Shown here piece after piece: positions 13,161-24,226 of a stretch of 64,000 nucleotides of DNA; the stretch's first letter is position 1; every line of letters begins with the position of its first letter. The stretch comes from Tulasnella sp. 424. Lineage: Eukaryota > Basidiomycota > Agaricomycetes > Cantharellales > Tulasnellaceae. The notes beneath the pieces were generated by a model. That model was given only the letters and a program-made list of their open reading frames with translations, did no database searches and was not told the DNA's origin. The stretch spans positions 117,553-181,552 of the forward strand of contig WSUB01000085.1 in NCBI GenBank assembly GCA_019633425.1, in the 5' to 3' direction. The translations under genes were made by a program, and so were the position numbers.

Positions 13161-14426
13161 AATCCTCAAGCATTTCCCCCTTTCTTTCTCCACGTCTCTT
13201 CCGCTTTCGCTACATGCTTGCTCCGCTAGTAGCATTAATGTCTGCATTCATCTTGTTATCCGTCGCTGTCGAATGAAACATAATGTCTGAATTGGTGAAT
13301 TAAGCGCATGATTAAGCGAGGGTTACAGAGTTTGTTTACGACTGGTGGAAGCATTACAGGAGACGAGAAGGTACAGTCCCAAGGAAGAGAGGAAGAAGGA
13401 GCATGGCGAGGGAGATGGCACTCCTGCCCCAGCTGTAGTTTGCGAGTCCCATCTCCAGGAGCACGTTCCTGCTTTCGCACCCGGTCACGGTCGGCAGGCA
13501 AGCTTAGAAGTCCAAAGAGAAATTGAAACAAAGTCTTTGGTTGATGAATAGCGGTCTGAACCCTTCCTCTAATGCCCAGGCTTGCTGGATCGATTGCGAC
13601 GCTCGTGGACCGCTTCGATGATTCGTGTATCCTAGCGGGCTTTGAGTTGCTTTCGGCATCGACATCGATTCGAAGGACATTAATAAAGTTTACATTACTG
13701 ATAAGACTACGAATCCCCTATCATCTTATCATGATTGCTGTCCTTTCTGGTGTGCACGGTACGTGATTGTCGTGGGTGTTGGTCGGCCGACGACGAAAGA
13801 AGGAGGATCATTAGGAGGACCGTTTCCTCTTTCAGCACCCATGCGAGGACCCTATTACCTATTTAGCTCAGACTTCGACCTGCCATCCTCAGTACGGCCA
13901 TGGGTCCTCTTGCGTCCTATATATACCTCTCCCCCCACTATCTCACCTGAAACTCATCATTCCCTCCCACTTCCCAGCTCTCCCACTTCTCTCTCTCCCA
14001 TCTCGGGACAATCGATAGTCTCGATCACAGGGAACGCCTAGTAGAAAGCAATTTCTGCTACGGCTGACCCTGGTGATCCGTCTTCCGTGGACGCAACGGG
14101 TGGTCGCTCTCCCAGAGGTGGGTTTAATCGAGCTTAGTCCACCTTCGGTTCGTCAGCTAACTGGAGGCACGTCCTCGATCGCCTTTCCCTGCCTCATAGA
14201 TCGTCGTTGCAACCGCACCTACGCATAGCGCAGTCTCAGTCGGGCGTGCTGAGTCGGATTCGGCGTCGGGACTCACCCCGACTGCAGGAGCCGATCAGGT
14301 CGAGGCCCACAGACGCGCATGCCAGAAAATCCAGCCCAAAACTGCGCAGTAAGTTGCTTTGATGACAAAGGAAGAGGAAATGGAAAGCTAACCATCTCCG
14401 TGGGCAGACACATGTACTTTCAATAA
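13161..14426 (+). pseudogene. Argonaute mini-unit 3, long type, start codon ACG
   Basis: Long-type unit with a TATATATAC box at about 13919-13927. The position of the Argonaute ATG is ACG (14060-14062). It keeps more of exon 1 than the short type: a piece from TCCTCGATCGCC to the GTGCTGAGTCGG junction. The final exon with stop ends at 14426. No protein product is expected. Confidence 0.82.
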
Positions 14427-14579
14427 ATCCTCCCTTTCCCCCCCTTTCTTCTTTATACCGCTTCCGTTTTCGTGGTGTGCCTGTTCATCTATCCACGTTG
14501 TACTGTGTCATGCGTTGCTCCCGAATGAAACGAAACATGTGAATTGGTGAATTAAGCGCATGATTACGCGAGGGCTATA

Positions 14580-15030
14580 CAGTTTGTTTACGACTAGAGG
14601 GAGCATTACAGGAAACAACAAGGTACAGATTACAGAGGAGGGAAGGAGAAGGAAAGAAACATATAGTTCTTGAGCGATGGGCATCTGTGCACAGCACGAT
14701 TACAAAAAACGAAATGGCCACCGCCGAAGCTTGAGCAAACAAAACATGAGAGGGGAAGAACATAGAAGCGTAGGAAAAACAGAAAGTCCAAGTTTTTACG
14801 TATCATATTGTTTGTTGTCGTGATTTCAAACCGAATAGTCCCTTCTATGATGAGCATGCTGACCTTGGAAGTTACTCAAGGTCGAATATTCTTGAGGTCC
14901 ACCGGCACCTCCTGCTGTAGTCGCGGATTGGGTCCAAGCTTGTCCACCAACGTACTCCATCGCAGGAGGGCCCGGGGCGGTTGTCGAAGCCGGAGACGTG
15001 GGGGAGTAATACGATCCAATCGAGCTGGAC
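14580..15030 (-). pseudogene. Copy of the 3' end of the C2H2 zinc-finger gene
   Basis: The sequence matches the 3' flank and last codons of the zinc-finger gene at 26940-27480, in the same orientation. It begins in the flank and includes the codons for the terminal HAHHRRDYS residues. Compared with the full gene it lacks about 100 nt of the Thr/Ala-rich stretch. It stops abruptly at about 15030, where an Argonaute fragment begins. It has no start and is not a gene. Confidence 0.85.
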
Positions 15031-15629
15031 CTCACTGACAGGCGTGCCGTGGCAGTGTACAGGGCACCAACCCATCGTATGTGTTTAAGCACGCGGGGTT
15101 CGGTATTCCCATAACGCATATACTGTTTCCCTAGTGCCCATTACAATGTTATTGTCGACCAAAACAATATCATTCCAGATGAGTACGCCGAGTTTCCTCG
15201 TCATCGTAGATGAAGAAGCCTGACGTAGGATCGCGCAGCCTCCAGAGCATTTCATTTGCCCTTTGCCACATTCACGCAAGGTCAACATGCTCAGTCTCAG
15301 TTGTCTCACCCTTATATTATGCCGATATCGTGAGCTGAGCTTTGAAATATCCTGAATGAAGCCTCCGGATCTCTTTCTGATAATTGAGATTCAGGTCTGT
15401 GCAAAAGCCGGACAACACTATGACCCAGACATCAGTTATGAATACGGAGATGATTTTGGTACAGAGTCGGAGCATTCTACAGGCTCGAACATCGACACAC
15501 TCGAGGCCTATCGGCGTGCGTTCCAACCTGTTCACGGCCACATCGGACAGTAAGCCCACCGGTGTGCTAGTTGGTAACTGAGTGACAGTCCTAACCCTTT
15601 CCCTAACAGGCACATGTATTTCCTATAGA
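15031..15629 (+). pseudogene. C-terminal exons of an Argonaute related to gene 4
   Basis: The last exons of a PIWI domain: HYNVIVDQNNIIPDE, then an exon ending in the YYADI motif, then CAKAGQHYDPD to AFQPVHGHIGQ, and the split final exon HMYFL then stop (15627-15629). The wording is that of the right-hand gene at 55443-59706, not of the neighbouring genes 1 and 2. The homology continues into the 3' flank to about 15705. No upstream exons are present. The fragment belongs to an inverted block copied from the right part of the window. Confidence 0.85.
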
Positions 15630-16367
15630 TGTTTTCTTAGTAAATGTCTGTCCTATCGTCACTCCTTGCGATCATACTTCGCTGTTGGATTCAGAAAGTG
15701 AATGCAAGGGTGTCGCCCTCCCCCTGACGAACGTTGGGCCACCTGCTAAAGACCTTGGCAGCTCAACAATTTGTACATCTGGTCGCTATCTATCTGAGAC
15801 GTTTTTTGCTGCTTTTGTTTTCGCTTTGTTTATTATTCTCTGCCTTCTTATTGACACTCTTTTGCGTTAGCTGAGTACGATATACGCTGACAGACGGAGA
15901 ACTTATGGTTTGTTGACTTCAAGCCACTCAGATTCGCGGGCAACAACCGTCGAAGGCCGAAGCGGACGCGTTTCCTCCTGGATCCAAGACTTGAACTCAG
16001 AGCGAGTCGGGGGCAACAAAGAAACAAAATAATATTCGAAACAAGAAACGCGCCCAACCTTGGGGAAATAAATAGAATGGGTGAGTAAGGAGCTGATGAG
16101 AATGGACGGGATACAGAAGAGGAGCAAGAGACAAGCTTGGGATTGCACTAGAGGAAACAAAGCCAGGTGAAGAAAACAGTTCAGAAGAGTCGATAATGGG
16201 AGACAACACGACGTAACAAGTCTAGGGAGAGATACTGAAAAGAAAGCCAAACCAAGTGACCGAAAGGAGAGAACCAAGAAAACAGGAAATGGAAACCGAG
16301 TCCGTTGAGGTATAAGCGAGGTGAATAGGTTAGGCAAGTCTAGAGAGAGAGCAGAAAGAGAGAGCAG

Positions 16368-17646
16368 TTAGGTGTCGTGACGACGATATATCAGAGGAAG
16401 CGGCACAAACCTACGAGTGCGGGTTGATCCGCTCTTGAGCCACTCGGCAGGCGCTGGAGGACTCGAGCGTGTCGCGGTGCGTTTGTCGGAGACCAGCTCC
16501 AAACAACCATTTTCAACGCTGGGCGCTTCAGAAGTCCGATGAGCTGCCGTTGCCAGCTCATGCTCGGGTTCTCCATTCGACTTAGCCTGAGGCCCTTGTC
16601 TAGCCGCCGTGCAGACTGCCTTCAAGAAAGGACCCACGCAGTCCCCGCACACGGGGTACGCCAGTGGGTACTGCTGGTCGTCAGGGTCCACGATGCTGAG
16701 TCGTACGAGTGCCTCTTGGAGTGCTTCGACCTGGAGGAAGTCGGTCTTGGCTTGCATGTCGAGCAGAGCGGCTTGCAGGTCGGTGTTCTCCTTCTCTAGA
16801 GCGTAGTAGGCTCGGCTCCACGCGCTCTTCGCTTTCCGACGCTCCCCGCGTTCCTTGAGAAGGACCTCCTCCGCCTTCGCGCGACTTGCGACCACCTCCG
16901 CCAGTCGATCTTCAGCAGCCTTCCGCGCCGCTTTGTCGCCGTCGCGCTCTTCGACTAAAGCAATCATTTGGCCGAAAAGCTTGTTGTTGAGGAGCTCGTT
17001 GGTTGAGCTGATTTGACGGACATTCTCTTGGTTGAGCTGATGGGCGGTGGATGTGAGGTCCGCAATCCTTTTGGAAGCCGCGGCAGGGTCAGCGGTGAGG
17101 ACGGGAGAGTTGGACCCGGAAGCGACTGGAGGATTGGAAAAGGTGGTGGCAGGTGTAATCGAGGCCGGCGGTGTGAGCTGAGGAGCGCCGGCGGCCGAGA
17201 AGGTGGAGTGGGGAAAGGAGGACGGTGTCGAGCTGGGCGAGGGCTCGGCAGAGACGGAGCGAGAGGTGGTTTGGAGTATTGCAGGTGAAGGCGGTTGGTG
17301 AGTCGAATACAGTCAGGGGAGCTCATACCACGTCGCTACAAACCTGGGGAGACACGGGAGATATATTAAGGACTTGGGGTTGATGACGAGGTTCTCCAAC
17401 CTGGCTCGAGAGTATCAGCAACGTTACCTAAAACGGTTCAAATGACTAGGCATGGTGTCGAAATACCTTTGGACCCGAACGAGACAAGCGAAGCGCTCGA
17501 AGAGCGCTTTGAAGTCTTGAGGGCTTCTAAAAAGGAGCTGGAGCCAGTTGAGCGGGCTTAGCGGGTTCGGGCTGCACGCGGGCTCGCGAGGAGGTACGAG
17601 CAGAGGCCTTGTTGGCGGAGAAGCTTGGGATCCCGTGGAAAAACAT
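16368..17646 (-). pseudogene. Coiled-coil family copy 1, broken
   Basis: Inverted copy of the genes at 52159-53466 and 61054-62338. Exon 1 starts MFFHGIPSFSANKASA but has a TAG at the place where copy 2 has Lys (CCTTTTTAGAAG, near 17530). The acceptor of the second intron is also deleted near 17280, so exon 3 cannot join in frame by the usual site. Exon 3 itself is open and well preserved: QLNQ motif, heptad-rich centre, YPVCGDCVGPFLKAVC, and a basic tail ending in RHDT. A TATA box lies at about 17801-17808. The function of the family is unknown. Confidence 0.75.
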
Positions 17647-17881
17647 AGCGATCGATGAGGAGCTCGTAAGTCAAGATAAAGACAGGTTCGGAGTGGGAGC
17701 GAGGGCAGGATGGGTGGAGGCAAGATGACGAGGGCGATGGCAAGAGTGCTCGGTGCTGGAACGTCAAAGGTTGGGGGTAAGACGGGGTGCAGAGCAGCTT
17801 TATATATACGAGGTGTTTAGAAAACGACCGTTACGGTACTCGGGTCCGGGCGTACGTCGTCCACTGCCGATCATTAGTCTG

Positions 17882-18049
17882 CTATTCAATTGACGGAGAG
17901 CGCCGAGGCGCGTCGCCGTCGAAAGACGCCGAAACAAATGATAACGTGAGATCATCATCACCCGAAAACCCTAAGCTACGTCTCCCTCGAAAAGTGCCAA
18001 AAGCTCGACCTCGATAGAGAGGACGAGATCGAATACGAGGCCAGCCCAT
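17882..18049 (-). CDS. Small open frame upstream of coiled-coil copy 1 (55 codons)
   Basis: An ATG-to-TAG frame in the 5' flank of the coiled-coil gene, upstream of its TATA box and on the same strand. The product starts MGWPRIRSRP, is Arg/Gly-rich at first, and ends in DGDAPRRSPSIE. The right copy (51771-51923) has a 50-codon equivalent with the same ends, the indels cancelling to 15 nt. No family is recognised. It could be a real microprotein or a chance frame in a conserved promoter. Confidence 0.3.
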   Translation of the reverse strand: MGWPRIRSRPLYRGRAFGTFRGRRSLGFSGDDDLTLSFVSASFDGDAPRRSPSIE

Positions 18050-18059
18050 TGTTTGAAAA

Positions 18060-18660
18060 TTCCTCGATTAACCTTTCTCAACCACGCCACAAGATAAAGT
18101 GTGCGCACAAAGGCTTGGGGACGTACTGAGGGGATGTGCGACGGGAGTGGGTGATGTGGGGCCGGGGATTGAGTCAAGAAGGGTTCCTAGATAAACAACA
18201 ACGGAGACAAAAAGTCCCCTCGTTTCCGCCGACCAACAGTCAACACGGAATCAACCGCAGAAATGCATATATCGCTTGCGATCATTGTCGAGATTTCTTA
18301 CTCTGCTCTAGTAGCCTAAGCCAGCCGCTGGCAGAGAACTTCTTACCAAAACGCTTTGCGTTCCTTACTCCATGAGCCGCTTAATTTTCAGCCATTTCAA
18401 TCCTATTCCTTCTGCCTTTCGTTTCAGGTGACTTTACCACCGATGGGAGAGCCGGTTGATTTGCTGTCGAGTGAATTATCGTCTGTTCCTTTGATTTCCG
18501 GAATGAGGCAATTCCAAAGTAGGGGCAACACGGACAGTTACGGAAAATGGCTCTGTGCGGCAGCAAAGGTAGAAGTGAGAGTGCTCAGGGTGGCTCACCG
18601 TCAGACCGTTAGCTGTAGTGGGAGGAGCTCGTTGAGTTTCCGCTCGACAATCGCAGGAGG
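18060..18660. other. Outer flank of the inverted coiled-coil block and unassigned sequence
   Basis: From 18060 to about 18290 the sequence still matches, inverted, the distal 5' flank of coiled-coil copies 2 and 3 (51580-51760 and 60290-60500). From about 18290 to 18660 no gene and no match inside the window is seen. The Argonaute mini-array resumes shortly after. Confidence 0.5.
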
Positions 18661-19160
18661 GCCGTAGAATTTCCTTTTTCAGCGATGCTGGGAACTGTGC
18701 AATCTCCAGCCTTCCACCTGCTTACACGTGCTCTCTACAGAGACGGGAAACTCAGTGATCCTCCTCGTTCTCTAACCTGTATATACAACATCTAATTCTA
18801 TGTATCCGTACCCTTCTCCCAGCCCATTTTGCGTTCTCCCAACTTATCGGATGCAAATCGCACCCAAGAATTACCCTTCCCTCTATGGATGACCGGGGTG
18901 GGCCGTCCGTGGAAGCAACAAGTAGTCGTCCTCCCAGAGGTGGGTCTAAATCGAGGTAGTCCACCCTCGGTTCGTACGGCCAGCTGACTGGAGGCACGTC
19001 GGATTCGGCGTTGCAACTCACCACGACTGCAGGAGCCGATCAGCTTGAGGCCCACAGGCGCGCATACCAGCCGATTTACCTCAATACTGGACATTAAGTC
19101 GCTCTGATGACATAGGAAAGTGATATGGAAAGCTAACCATCCCCGTAGCAGACTCAATAA
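18661..19160 (+). pseudogene. Argonaute mini-unit 4, short type, 5' truncated
   Basis: The upstream flank is missing; the unit starts near the promoter. A TATATAC box is at about 18780-18786. The ATG at 18885 opens a 24-codon frame (MDDRGGPSVEATSSRPPRGG, ending SKSR at TAG 18957-18959). Short-type units skip from GGAGGCACG directly to TCGGATTCGG. The final exon is damaged: the CACATGTAC codons are gone and the last intron donor is mutated. Confidence 0.78.
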
Positions 19161-20219
19161 ATCCTCCCCCGCCTTTTCCTCTTTCTTTCTTCACGTCTCT
19201 TCTGTTTTCCGCTACATGCACGTTCCGCTAGTAGCGTCGATGTCTGCATTTCACTTGTTATCCGTCGCTGTCAAATGAAACATAATGTCTGAATTGGTGA
19301 ATTAAGTGCGTGATTAAGTCAGGGCTATAGAGTTTGTTTACGACTGGTGGAAGCATTACAGGAGACGAGAAGGTACATTCCCAAGGAAGCGAGGAGGAAA
19401 GAGCGTGGCGAGGGAGATGGCACTCCTGCCCCAGCTGTAGTTTGCGAGTCCGATCTGCAGGAGCATGTTCCTGCTTTCGCACCCGGTCACAGTCGGCAAG
19501 TATGCTCAGAAGTCCAAAGAGAACTTGAAACCGAGTCTTTGGTTGCTTTCGACATGGACATCGATTCGGCGGACATCATTGTATTTTACATTATCGGGAA
19601 GACTACGAAACCCCTAACACTTTGTTGTGATTGCAGTCCCTTCTCGTGTGCACAGTGCGTGATTGTCGTCGGTGTTGGTCAGCCGACTGCGAAAGAAGGA
19701 GGGTCGTGAAGAGGACCGTTTCCTCTTTCAGCACCCATGTGAGGACCTTATTACCTATTATGCTCAAACTCCGACCTACCATCTTTAGCACGGCTATGGG
19801 TCCTCTTGCCTCCTTTATATACCGCTATCTCATCTGTTGGAGGGTGCTCAACAACCAATCCTCCTTCACACATTTTGCGTTCTCCCAACTTGTCGGATGC
19901 AAACCGCAACCGATAATTACCCTTCCCTCTATGTATGACCGGGGTGGCGCGTATTCCGTGGAAGCAACAAGTGGTCATTCTCCCAGAGGTGGGTCTAAAT
20001 CGAGGTAGTCCACCTTCGATTCGTACGGCCAGCTGACCGGAGGCACGTCGGATTCGGCGTCGCAACTCACCACGACTGCAGGAGCCGATCAGCTTGAGGC
20101 CCACAGGCGCGCATACCAGCAGATTCACTCCAATACTGTGCAGTAAGTTGCTTTGATGTCAAAGGAATGGTAGATGAAAAGCTGACCATCTCCGTGGCAG
20201 ACACATGTACTTTCAACAA
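19161..20219 (+). pseudogene. Argonaute mini-unit 5, short type
   Basis: TATA box near 19818. The ATG at 19931 opens a 25-codon RG-rich frame (MYDRGGAYSVEATSGHSPRG, TAG 20006-20008). The Argonaute C-terminal exon and last intron follow. The terminal stop is changed as in unit 2 (CAACAAATCCTCAAG), so units 2 and 5 are close sisters. Confidence 0.8.
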
Positions 20220-21877
20220 ATCCTCAAGCATTTCCCCCTTTCTGTCTTCACAGTCTCTTCCGTGTTCCGCTACGTGCTCGTTCCTCTAGTAGCGTTGATT
20301 TCTGCATTCATCTTGTTATCCGTCGTTGTCAAATGAAACATAATGTCTGAATTGGTGAATTAAGCCCATGACTAAGCGAGGGCTACAGAGCTTGTGTACG
20401 ACTGGTGGAAGCATTGCAGGAGACGAAAAGGTACAGTTCTAAGGAAGAGAGGAGGAAAGAGCATGGCGAGGGAGATGGCACTCCTGCCCCAGCTATGCTC
20501 GCTCCGGTCAGCTTCGTGATCAATTTGGGAAAAGGTGTGAATATAATGATAATGTTATCGTACAAATATCGTATGTTGGGGCATCCCTCCAGCGTGTACC
20601 GAAGTGGGGGAAGCCGGGCACCGGGACTGGACGTTTGTAAGGGTCCCAGGTGCACCAGGCTGAACGTGAGGGGGAGTACACCAAAGCACCCCCCCTCACC
20701 GGCTGGTACTCGTAAGGGGATGGTTGGTGGGTGAAGAAAATGGCGAGAGAATGATGGGGTTGTGTGTAGAGCAGTTGGGACAATGGAGAAGAGAGAAGGG
20801 AATGTGTTTTGGGAACACGGAATAATAATCCGGTTACTCCGCTATGTCCGCGAGCCGACGCATCTACTCCGCCGCAGATGCTCGCAAGTTTGCGAGTCCC
20901 ATCTCCGGAAGCATGTTCCTGCTTTCGCACCCGGTCACAGTCGGCAGGTAAACTTTTAAGTCCAAAGAGAAATTGAAACAGAGTCTTTGGTTGATGAATA
21001 GCGGTCTGAATCACTCCTCTAATGCCCAGGCTTGCTGGATCGATTGCGACGCTCGTGGACCGCTTCAACGGTCCGTGTATCTTTGCGGGCTTTGAGTTGC
21101 TTTCGGCATCGACATCGATTCGAAGGTCGTTAATAAAGTTTACATTACTGATAAGACTACGAATCCCCTATCATCTTATCATGATTGCTGTCCTTTCTGG
21201 TGTGAACAGTACGTGATTGTCGTGGGTTTTGGTCGGCCGATGATGAAAGAAGGAGGACCATTAGGAGGATCGTTTCCTCTTTAAGCATCAATGCGAGGAC
21301 CCTATTACCTATTTAGCTCAAACTTTGACCTACCATCTTCAGCACGGCTATGGGCCCTCTTGCGTCCTATATATACCTCTCCTCCACTATCCCGCTTGAA
21401 ACTCATCATTTCCTCCCAGTTCCCAGCTCTCCCACTTCTCTCTCTCCCATCTCGGGACAATCAATAGTCTCGACCACCGGGAAAGCCTAGTGGAAAGCAA
21501 TTTCTGCTACGGCCGACCCTGGTGGTCCGTTTTCCGTGGAAGCAACGGGTGGTCGCTCTCCCAGAGGTGGGTTTAATCGCGCTTAGTCCACCTTCGGTTC
21601 ATCAGCTAACCGGAGGCACGTCCTCGATCGCCTCCCTTGCCTCATAGAGATCGTCGTTGCAACCGCATCTACGCATAGCGCGGTCTCAGTCGGGCCTGCT
21701 GAGTCGGATTCCTCATCGCGACTCACCCCGACTGCAGGAGCCGACCAGGTCGAGGCCCACAGACGCCCATGCCAGCCAATCCAACCCAACACATCGCAGT
21801 AAGTCGCTTTAATGACAAAGGAAGAGGGAAATGGAAAGCTAACCATCTCCGTGGGCAGACACATGTACTTTCAAGAA
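20220..21877 (+). pseudogene. Argonaute mini-unit 6, long type, with a 383-bp insertion
   Basis: Long-type unit with TATATATAC at about 21367-21375 and ACG at the start position (21509-21511). Its 5' flank is split by the insertion at 20503-20885. The final exon reads CAA GAA, so the usual stop is lost. Confidence 0.8.
20495..20885. mobile_element. Insertion with 8-bp direct repeats, possible small non-autonomous element
   Basis: All other units read continuously from CCCCAGCT to AGTTTGCGAG. Here 383 nt of unrelated sequence are inserted. The octamer ATGCTCGC is present at both ends (20495-20502 and 20878-20885), as expected of a target-site duplication. No terminal inverted repeat and no convincing open frame is seen. 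An 8-bp duplication is common for hAT-type elements, but the family cannot be named from this. Confidence 0.5.
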
Positions 21878-22979
21878 ATCCTCCCTTTTCCCCCCTTTCT
21901 TCTTTATACCGCTTCCGATTTCGTGGTGTGCTCATCCCTCTATCCACGTTTGTACTGTGTTATGCGTCGCTCTCGTATGAAACAAAATATGTGAATTGGT
22001 GAATTAAAGCGCATGATTAGGGGAGGGCTATAGAGTTAGTTTACGACTAATGGAGCATTACAGAAGACAAGAAGGTACAGATGACAGAGGAGAGAGGAGG
22101 AACGCATCATGGTGGTCTGTTCCTGCTTTCGCACCCATTCACAGTGGGCATGTAAGCTTAGAAGTCCAAAGAGAGATTGAAACAGAGTCTTGGGTTGATG
22201 ACCGGCGGTCTGAATTTCTCCTCTGAGGCCGCTTGCTGGATCGACTGCGGCGCTCGTGGACGGCTTCGTTGGTTCGGGTATCTTAGCAGGCTTTGAGTTG
22301 CTTCGGCATGGACATCGATTCGAGGGTCATGAATAAAGTTTACATTATTGATAATACTACGAACCCCCATCATTTTATCATGATTACCGTCCTTTCTGGT
22401 GTGCACAGTGCGTGATTGTCGTGGGTGTTGGTCAGCCGATGATGAAAGAAGGAGGACCATGAAGACGACCGTTTCCACTTTTAGCACCCATATCAGGACC
22501 TTATTACCTTTTAAGGCCAGACTCCGACTTACCATCTTCAGCACGGCTATGGGTCCTCTTGCCTCCTTTATATACCACTGTCTCATCTGTTGGAGGGTAC
22601 TCGTCATTCCACCCTCCAGCTCCCTCTCCCAGATTTTGCGTTCTCCCAAATTGTCGGATGCAAATCGCAACCGATAATTACCCTTCCCTCTATGGCTGAT
22701 CATGGTGGTCCGTTCTCCGTGGAAGCACCAAGTGGTCGTTCGCTCAGAGGTGGGTCTAAATCGAGGTAGTCACCTTCGGTTCGTACGGCTAGCTGACTGG
22801 ATGAACGTCGGATTCGGCGTCGCAACTCACTACGACTGCAGGAGCCAATCAGGTCGAGGCCCTTAGGTACGCTTTCCAGCGGATCCACCCCAACACTGCG
22901 CAGTAAGTCGCTTTGATGACATAGGAAGGTGAGATGGAAAGCTAACCATCTCCGTGACAGACACATGTACTTTCATTAA
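21878..22979 (+). pseudogene. Argonaute mini-unit 7, short type
   Basis: TATA box (TTTATATAC) near 22567-22575. The ATG at 22692 opens a 25-codon frame beginning MADHGGPFSVEAPSGRSLRG and ending at TAG 22767-22769. The final exon ends CAT TAA at 22979. Together with unit 8 it forms a pair of about 2.4 kb that is repeated by units 9 and 10. Confidence 0.82.
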
Positions 22980-24226
22980 ATCCTCCGCCATTCTTTCTTC
23001 ACGTGTCTTACGTCCTCGCCACATGCTCGTTCCGCTAGTAGCGTCTTTCTACCTGTCATCCCGCCACTGTCAATGAAACATAATGTCTGAATTGGTGAAT
23101 TAAGCGAGGGCTATAGAGTTTGTTTAAGACTGGTGAGAGCATTACATGAGACAAGAAGGTACAGCTACAAGGGAGAGAGGAGGAACGTATCGTGGCGAGG
23201 GAGATGGCACCACTGCCCCGGCTGCAGTCTGCGACTCCCATCCCCAGGAGCATGTTCCTGCTTTCGCGGCCATTCACAGTCGGCACGTTAGCTTAGAAGT
23301 CCAAAGAGAAATTGAAACAGAGTCTTTGGTTGATGAATAGCGGTCTGAATCCTTCCTCTAATGCCCAGGCTTGCTGGATCGATTGCGACGCTCGTGGACC
23401 GCTTCGATGGTCCGTGTATCTTTGCGGGCTTTGAGTTGCTTTCGGCATGAACATCGATTCGAGGGACATTGATAAAGTTTACATTACTGATAAGACTACG
23501 AACCCCCTATCGTCTTATCATGATTGCTGTCCTTTCTGGTGTGTGCAGTACGTGATTGTCGTGGGTGTTGGTCGGTCGATGATGAAAGAAGGAGGACCAT
23601 TAGGAGGACCGTTTCCTCTTTCAGCACCTATATAAGGACCTTATTACCTTTTGAGATCAAACTCCGACCTACCATCTTTAGCACGGCTATGGGTCCTCTT
23701 GCGCCCCATATATACCTCTCCCCCCACTATCTCACTTGAAACTCATCATTCCCTCCAACTTCCCGGCTCTCCTACTTCTCTCTCTCCCATCTCGGGACAA
23801 TCAATAGTCTCTACCACCGGGAAAGCCTAGTAGAAAGCAATTTCTGCTACGGCTGACCCTGGTGTTCGGTCTTCCGTGGACGCAACGGGTGATCGCTCTC
23901 CTAGAGGTGGGTCTAATCGAGGTATACTAGTCCACCCTCGGTTAACTAGCTAACTAGAGGCACGTCCTCAATCGCCTCTCCCTGCCTCAGAGAGATCGTC
24001 GTTGCAGCCGCATCTTCGCAAAGCGTGGTCTTATGATTAGTCGGGCCTGCTGAGTCGGATTCTCCGTCGCGACTCACCCGGACTGAGGAGCCGACCAGGT
24101 CGAGGCCCGCAGACGCGCATTCTAGTCAATCCAGTCCAACACTCCGCAGTAAGTCGTTTTGATGACAAAGGAAGAGGGAAATGGAAAGCTAACCATCTCC
24201 GTGGCAGACACATGTACCTTCAAGAA
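22980..24226 (+). pseudogene. Argonaute mini-unit 8, long type, start codon ACG
   Basis: TATATATAC box near 23708-23716, ACG at 23849-23851. It keeps the exon-1 piece and the GTCGGGCCTGCTGAGTCGG junction, with a small insertion before GTCGGG. The final exon reads CAA GAA, without the usual stop. Confidence 0.82.

Noticed and set aside
16368..18290. The coiled-coil unit as a classical DNA transposon
   Set aside because: No transposase motif, terminal inverted repeat or target duplication was seen at any of the three copies. Segmental duplication explains the data as well, though a mobile origin is not excluded.
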